DNA of 64,000 nucleotides from the NCBI RefSeq assembly GCF_011320115.1, contig NZ_JAANOZ010000008.1:62001-126000 (forward strand), read 5' to 3'. Under the pieces are notes generated by a model that was not told the origin of the DNA, ran no database searches, and worked only from the letters and a program-made list of their open reading frames with translations. This document shows, in pieces, positions 60,478 to 64,000 of the stretch; the first letter of the stretch is position 1, and the number at the start of each line of letters is the position of its first letter. Both the position numbers and the translations under genes were made by a program. This DNA comes from Croceibacterium segetis (GTDB lineage Bacteria > Pseudomonadota > Alphaproteobacteria > Sphingomonadales > Sphingomonadaceae).

Positions 60478-61613
60478 AGGAATCCGGCAGCGCGGTGCCC
60501 CGCATCCTTCACATCCACTCCTCGTTCGACCCGGGCGGCAAGGAGCTGCGCTGCGTGCGGTTGATCAACGCTTTCGGGGGCGCGGCGGTCAACGCGCTGG
60601 TTTCGGGCGAACCCGACCAGCGCGGGGCGGCCAGGCTGATCGAGCCGATGGTCGTGTGGGCCAGGTTCCCCTCGCTCAAGGGCAAGCCGTGGCCGTGGCG
60701 GCTCAAGGCCATGGCCGCGGCGATGCAGGGCTACGACCTCGTCTGCACCTACAACTGGGGCGCGATGGACGCCGCGCTTGCGCACACGCTGTTCGCCGAC
60801 GTCTACGAGCTTCCGCCGCTGGTGCATCACGAGGACGGCTTCAACGAAGACGAGGCGGACCAGCGCAAGGCCAGCCGCAATCTCTATCGCCGGTTCGCGC
60901 TGGGGCGGGCGTCGGCGCTGGTGGTGCCATCGCACACGCTCGAACGGATCGCGCTGGAGGAATGGGAGCAGCCGCGCAGCCGGGTGCGGCGGATACCCAA
61001 CGGGATCAGGACCCGGGCCTATGCCAGGAAGCCGCGGTCCGACGTCTTGCCGGGGCTGGTCAAGCGCAAGGGCGAGTCGTGGGTCGGCTCGCTGGCCGGG
61101 CTGCGCAAGATCAAGAACCTGACCGCGCTCGTCCGCGCGGCGACCTTCCTGCCTGACGAGTGGCAACTGGTGATAGCGGGCGAGGGTCCCGAGCGGGCCA
61201 CGATCCTCGCCGAAGCCGAGCAGCAGGGTATCGAGCACCGGGTGCACCTGCCCGGCTTCGTCGCCGACCCGGCGAGCGTCGCCGGACTGTTCGACGTGTT
61301 CGCCTTGTCCTCGCTGAGCGAGCAATTCCCGATCTCGGTGGTCGAAGCGATGGCCGCCGGTCTGCCGGTGGCCGCGCCCGCGGTCGGGGACGTCGCCGAA
61401 ATGGTCTCCGAGGCGAACCGCGAGTTCATCGTCGCGCCCGGCGACGAACGCGCGCTGCGCCGCGCGTTGACGGCGCTTGCGGAGGACCCCGCGCTGCGCA
61501 AGCGGATCGGCGAAGCCAACCGCGTGCGCGCCCGCAAGGAGTACGACGAGACGGCGATGATCGAGCGCTACAAGGCCCTGTACTGGGGGCTCATGGGCAG
61601 GAAGTTCGCTTAA
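60474..61613 (+). CDS. Glycosyltransferase family 4-like
   Basis: A 379-residue GT-B glycosyltransferase. The N-terminal ILHIHSSFDPGGKELRCVRLIN is typical of the acceptor domain. The C-terminal donor-binding domain includes VGSLAGLRKIKNLTALVRA, LVIAGEGPERATILAEA, VHLPGFVADPASVAGLFDVF and the E-x7-E motif in SEQFPISVVEAMAAGLPVAA. It probably adds a sugar to a surface polysaccharide. The start is GTG 60474, overlapping the hydrolase stop. No other polysaccharide genes are adjacent. Confidence 0.92.
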   Translation: MKESGSAVPRILHIHSSFDPGGKELRCVRLINAFGGAAVNALVSGEPDQRGAARLIEPMVVWARFPSLKGKPWPWRLKAMAAAMQGYDLVCTYNWGAMDAALAHTLFADVYELPPLVHHEDGFNEDEADQRKASRNLYRRFALGRASALVVPSHTLERIALEEWEQPRSRVRRIPNGIRTRAYARKPRSDVLPGLVKRKGESWVGSLAGLRKIKNLTALVRAATFLPDEWQLVIAGEGPERATILAEAEQQGIEHRVHLPGFVADPASVAGLFDVFALSSLSEQFPISVVEAMAAGLPVAAPAVGDVAEMVSEANREFIVAPGDERALRRALTALAEDPALRKRIGEANRVRARKEYDETAMIERYKALYWGLMGRKFA

Positions 61614-61723
61614 CCGGCAGTTCACCTGACCGGGGACACAGGCCAATCGACAATTGAATTGCCGTGCCCATCAGCTAAACAGCCGCCGAAACCGCACCCG
61701 CAGCCTTTTTCGGAAAGCCCCAC

Positions 61724-62506
61724 GTGGCCCTCACGCCGACTTCAGACCCCAACGCCGACAAGCTCGCGGTGCGCCGCGCGGCCGAACAGGACGTGCTGCT
61801 GCGCGAGGTCGACGAAGCCGTACGGCAAGACGAGGCGGCCGAGTTCGCCAAGCGCTACGGCAAGAGCATCATCGCGCTCGTGGTGCTGGCGCTGGCGGCC
61901 TTCGGCGCCTGGCTATGGTGGAAAGACTATCGCGAGGGTCAGCTCGAGAAGGGCTCGGAACAATTCGTCCAGGCGCTCGACCAGCTCGAAGCCGGGCGCA
62001 CCAAGCTGGCCGACGCGGCGCTCGATCCGATCGCCCAGGACGGTACCGCGGCGGCCGCCGCCGGGGCCAAGCTCATTCAGGCCGGGGAGGCGATCGCCAA
62101 GGGCGACAACGCGCGGGCGACGACGATGCTGTTCACCCTCGCCGACGACAAGGACGCGCCGCAGGCCTATCGCGACCTCGCCTCGATCCGTGGCGTCGCG
62201 GCGAGCTTCGACACGATGAAGCCGGACGATGTGATCGCCCGCCTCAAGCCGCTGGCGAAGCCCGGCAACCCATGGTTCGGCAGCGCCGGCGAGCTGGTGG
62301 CGATGGCCTATCTCAAGCAAGGCAAGAAGGACCTCGCAGGCCCGCTGTTCGCCGCGATCGCCAAGGAGGAAGACGCGCCGAAGTCGATCCGCTCGCGCGC
62401 GCGACAGATGGCCGGCGTGCTGGGTTACGACGCGGTGGTCGACGTCGACCAGGTGCTCGCCGAGGAGCGCATAAACAAGTCCGGGCCGGGCGCCTCGGCA
62501 CAATGA
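61724..62506 (+). CDS. YfgM-like tetratricopeptide membrane protein
   Basis: A 260-residue protein with an acidic cytosolic N-terminus (LREVDEAVRQDEAAEFAKRYG), one transmembrane helix (IIALVVLALAAFGAWLWWKDY, about residues 46-66) and a periplasmic tetratricopeptide-like domain. This is the YfgM topology; in E. coli YfgM associates with SecYEG and periplasmic chaperones, and its gene precedes bamB, as here. The start is GTG 61724. Its stop overlaps the bamB start. Confidence 0.88.
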   Translation: MALTPTSDPNADKLAVRRAAEQDVLLREVDEAVRQDEAAEFAKRYGKSIIALVVLALAAFGAWLWWKDYREGQLEKGSEQFVQALDQLEAGRTKLADAALDPIAQDGTAAAAAGAKLIQAGEAIAKGDNARATTMLFTLADDKDAPQAYRDLASIRGVAASFDTMKPDDVIARLKPLAKPGNPWFGSAGELVAMAYLKQGKKDLAGPLFAAIAKEEDAPKSIRSRARQMAGVLGYDAVVDVDQVLAEERINKSGPGASAQ

Positions 62507-63864
62507 CGGACGGGACAATGACCGGCAGGCAGATTTCGAAGTTCACCCGTCGCGCAGGCGCGGCGCTGATGCTTGCGGTGCTTCTCGCGGGGTGCAGCGC
62601 GATCGGCGGCAAGCACAAGCCGACCACCCCCACGGTCGGCAACCGCACGCCGATTCTGTCGCATATCACCAACGACGCCGCGCCCGATCCCACGCTCGCC
62701 AGCGTCGAAATCGTGCTGCCGCCGGCGCAGGTCAACACCGATTGGGAAACGGCCGGCGGTGGCGCCTCGAAGAACCCTGGCCATCTGGCGCTGGGCGCTG
62801 CCCCGGTGCGCGCATGGACCGTATCGATCGCAGGATCGAACAAGAAGCAGCGGCTCGCGGCGGCTCCGGTTGTCGGCAACGGCACGCTTTACGTCGTCGA
62901 CACCAGCGGCGCGGTGAATGCGTTCGACGCGGCGACCGGCGGCAGGCGCTGGGCCTATCCGCTCGACGTCGCCAAGGACCTGCGCAATTCCAAATTCGGC
63001 GGCGGCGCGACTTATTACGACAGCAAAGTCTACGCCACCAGCGGCTCGGGCGACGTCGTCGCGCTCGACGCCGCCACCGGGGCGCAGCAGTGGCGGATCA
63101 AGCTGCCGTCTCCTCTGCGCGGTTCGCCGACCGTGGCGTTCAACACGGTCTTCGTGATGACCCAGGACAACCAGATCGTCGCGCTCGATATCACCGACGG
63201 CCATCAGCTGTGGGAAGATACCGCGGCCACCGGCGAGCAGGGTGTGTTCGGCGTGGCCGCCCCGGCCGCGGGCCAGGGCACCGTGATTGCCGGCTACAGC
63301 ACCGGGGAACTGGTCGCCTACCGCTACGAGAACGGCCGTGTGCTGTGGTCCGATGCGCTCGCCCGAACCTCGATCTCGACCTCGGTGAGCACGCTGACCG
63401 ATGTCGACGCCGATCCGATCATCGACAGCGGCCGGGTCTACGCGCTCGGCCAGGGCGGCCGCATGGCGGCCTACGAGCTGGTCACCGGCCAGCGCATCTG
63501 GGAGCTCTCGCTGGCGGGGATCTCGACGCCGGTGATTGCCGGAGAATGGATCTTCACGCTGACCGACGACGCGCGGTTGCTGGCGATCGCCCGCTCGACC
63601 GGGCGCGTCCGCTGGGTCACCCAGCTCGAGCAGTTCAGGAAGCCGAAGAAGCGTGAGGGCCCGGTGTTCTGGACAGGGCCGGTGCTGGCGAACAACAAGC
63701 TGTGGATCGCCAATTCGCTCGGCCAGGTTTACGACGTCGACGTCACGAGCGGGACGCCGACCCTGTTCAATGAGATGAAGAGCCCGATCTCGCTGCCGCC
63801 GATCGTCGCCAACCAGACGCTCTACATTCTTTCCGACGACGGCAAGGTCACCGCCTTCCGCTAG
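62503..63864 (+). CDS. bamB: Outer-membrane assembly lipoprotein BamB (PQQ-repeat propeller)
   Basis: A 453-residue lipoprotein with signal and lipobox LMLAVLLAGCSAIGG near residue 30. A beta-propeller of PQQ-like repeats follows: GNGTLYVVDTSGAVNAFDAA, SKVYATSGSGDVVALDAATG, QIVALDITDGHQLW and GGRMAAYELVTGQRIWELSL. It scaffolds the Bam complex that folds outer-membrane barrels. ATG 62503 overlaps the stop of the YfgM-like gene. A hairpin follows the stop, and der, the usual third gene of the cluster, is not next. Confidence 0.92.
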   Translation: MTDGTMTGRQISKFTRRAGAALMLAVLLAGCSAIGGKHKPTTPTVGNRTPILSHITNDAAPDPTLASVEIVLPPAQVNTDWETAGGGASKNPGHLALGAAPVRAWTVSIAGSNKKQRLAAAPVVGNGTLYVVDTSGAVNAFDAATGGRRWAYPLDVAKDLRNSKFGGGATYYDSKVYATSGSGDVVALDAATGAQQWRIKLPSPLRGSPTVAFNTVFVMTQDNQIVALDITDGHQLWEDTAATGEQGVFGVAAPAAGQGTVIAGYSTGELVAYRYENGRVLWSDALARTSISTSVSTLTDVDADPIIDSGRVYALGQGGRMAAYELVTGQRIWELSLAGISTPVIAGEWIFTLTDDARLLAIARSTGRVRWVTQLEQFRKPKKREGPVFWTGPVLANNKLWIANSLGQVYDVDVTSGTPTLFNEMKSPISLPPIVANQTLYILSDDGKVTAFR

Positions 63865-63885
63865 AACCCCGGCCAGCGTTACCCG

Positions 63886-63915
63886 GCGCTTAACCCTTTG
63901 GGGTTAGGCGCGTTT
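63886..63915 (+). terminator. Candidate terminator after bamB
   Basis: GCGCTTAACCC and GGGTTAGGCGC, separated by TTTG, form an 11-bp imperfect stem (about 63887-63912), followed by GTTTTC. It would end the YfgM-bamB transcript. Confidence 0.55.
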
Positions 63916-63918
63916 TCG

Positions 63919-64000
63919 ATGAGCACGCAGCGATCCGGTGCGGGTCCGCCCGCGAGCGATGTCTCGCCGGCCGTCGGGCTGGTCGGCCTGGCGGGGCTTG
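63919..64000 (+). CDS. Start of an unidentified gene (partial)
   Basis: ATG 63919 opens a frame of 27 codons to the window edge: MSTQRSGAGPPASDVSPAVG and then LVGLAGL. The first 20 residues are polar and Pro/Ser/Ala-rich; a hydrophobic segment begins at VGLVGLAGL, so a membrane protein is possible. It does not look like Der (EngA), the gene expected after bamB. There is no Shine-Dalgarno in the six bases after the hairpin, so even the start is uncertain. Confidence 0.4.
   Translation, partial: MSTQRSGAGPPASDVSPAVGLVGLAGL

Overview
This is a GC-rich, gene-dense stretch of a chromosome from an alphaproteobacterium, most likely of the order Sphingomonadales. That placement is an inference. It rests on a circularly permuted two-piece tmRNA gene with the tag ANDNEALALAA, an HdaA-type replication regulator beside purM, a DUF2794 gene, a GST resembling the sphingomonad beta-etherases LigE/LigP, and the general protein style. 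Nearly all of the window is core chromosome. I see no prophage, insertion sequence, CRISPR array, rRNA or tRNA.

Layout. 0-8.4 kb: an IorAB-type molybdenum hydroxylase (IorB cut by the window edge), glycerate kinase, 2-hydroxyacid dehydrogenase, LigE-like GST, 2OG-Fe(II) oxygenase, PanE-type reductase, Nudix hydrolase, and a lemA operon with two TPM-domain proteins. 8.5-9.4 kb: mscL and the permuted ssrA. 9.5-19 kb, minus strand: the conserved envelope and ribosome operon lptD-surA-pdxA-ksgA, followed by an arginine succinyltransferase set (M20 hydrolase, astA, astB). 19-29.5 kb: pepA-holC-ndk, a metallo-beta-lactamase-fold protein, purN fused to a YjbR-like domain, an AI-2E family permease, purM, a heavy-metal-associated-like protein, hdaA, cysE and DUF2794. 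29.5-31.5 kb: a small accessory cassette of membrane proteins with an XRE regulator. 31.8-40.2 kb: gph, glmU, an unknown gene, a vapBC-type toxin-antitoxin pair, glmS, a PAS-GGDEF-EAL protein, purQ and purS. This block is bracketed by two inverted copies of a roughly 100-bp intergenic repeat.

40.4-43.8 kb holds the most unusual item. A single protein joins the KdpD membrane, GAF and dimerisation regions, with the phospho-accepting histidine replaced by Gln and no ATPase domain, directly to a KdpE-type DNA-binding domain. It is divergent from the potassium transporter gene kup. I read it as a membrane-bound one-component potassium regulator made from a collapsed two-component system. Next to it, convergent with kup, lies a PDZ-like, multi-TM, GAF-like sensor that also lacks a kinase.

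45.8-64 kb: an M16 peptidase, purC, a small exported cupin-like protein, an Na+/H+ antiporter, a di-iron-like metal hydrolase, YgfZ, PyrC, RarD, a glycine-zipper protein, a lipoprotein, AstD, SelO, an alpha/beta hydrolase, a glycosyltransferase, a YfgM-like protein and BamB. The window ends in an unidentified partial gene.

Pathways that can be read from the window are arginine catabolism (astA, astB, astD and a possible substitute for astE), part of purine synthesis (purC, purM, purN, purQ, purS), UDP-GlcNAc precursors (glmS, glmU), outer-membrane assembly (lptD, surA, bamB, YfgM-like) and potassium uptake. Start codons were chosen from Shine-Dalgarno matches, homologue alignment from memory and overlap with the upstream stop. 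Several are GTG or TTG.
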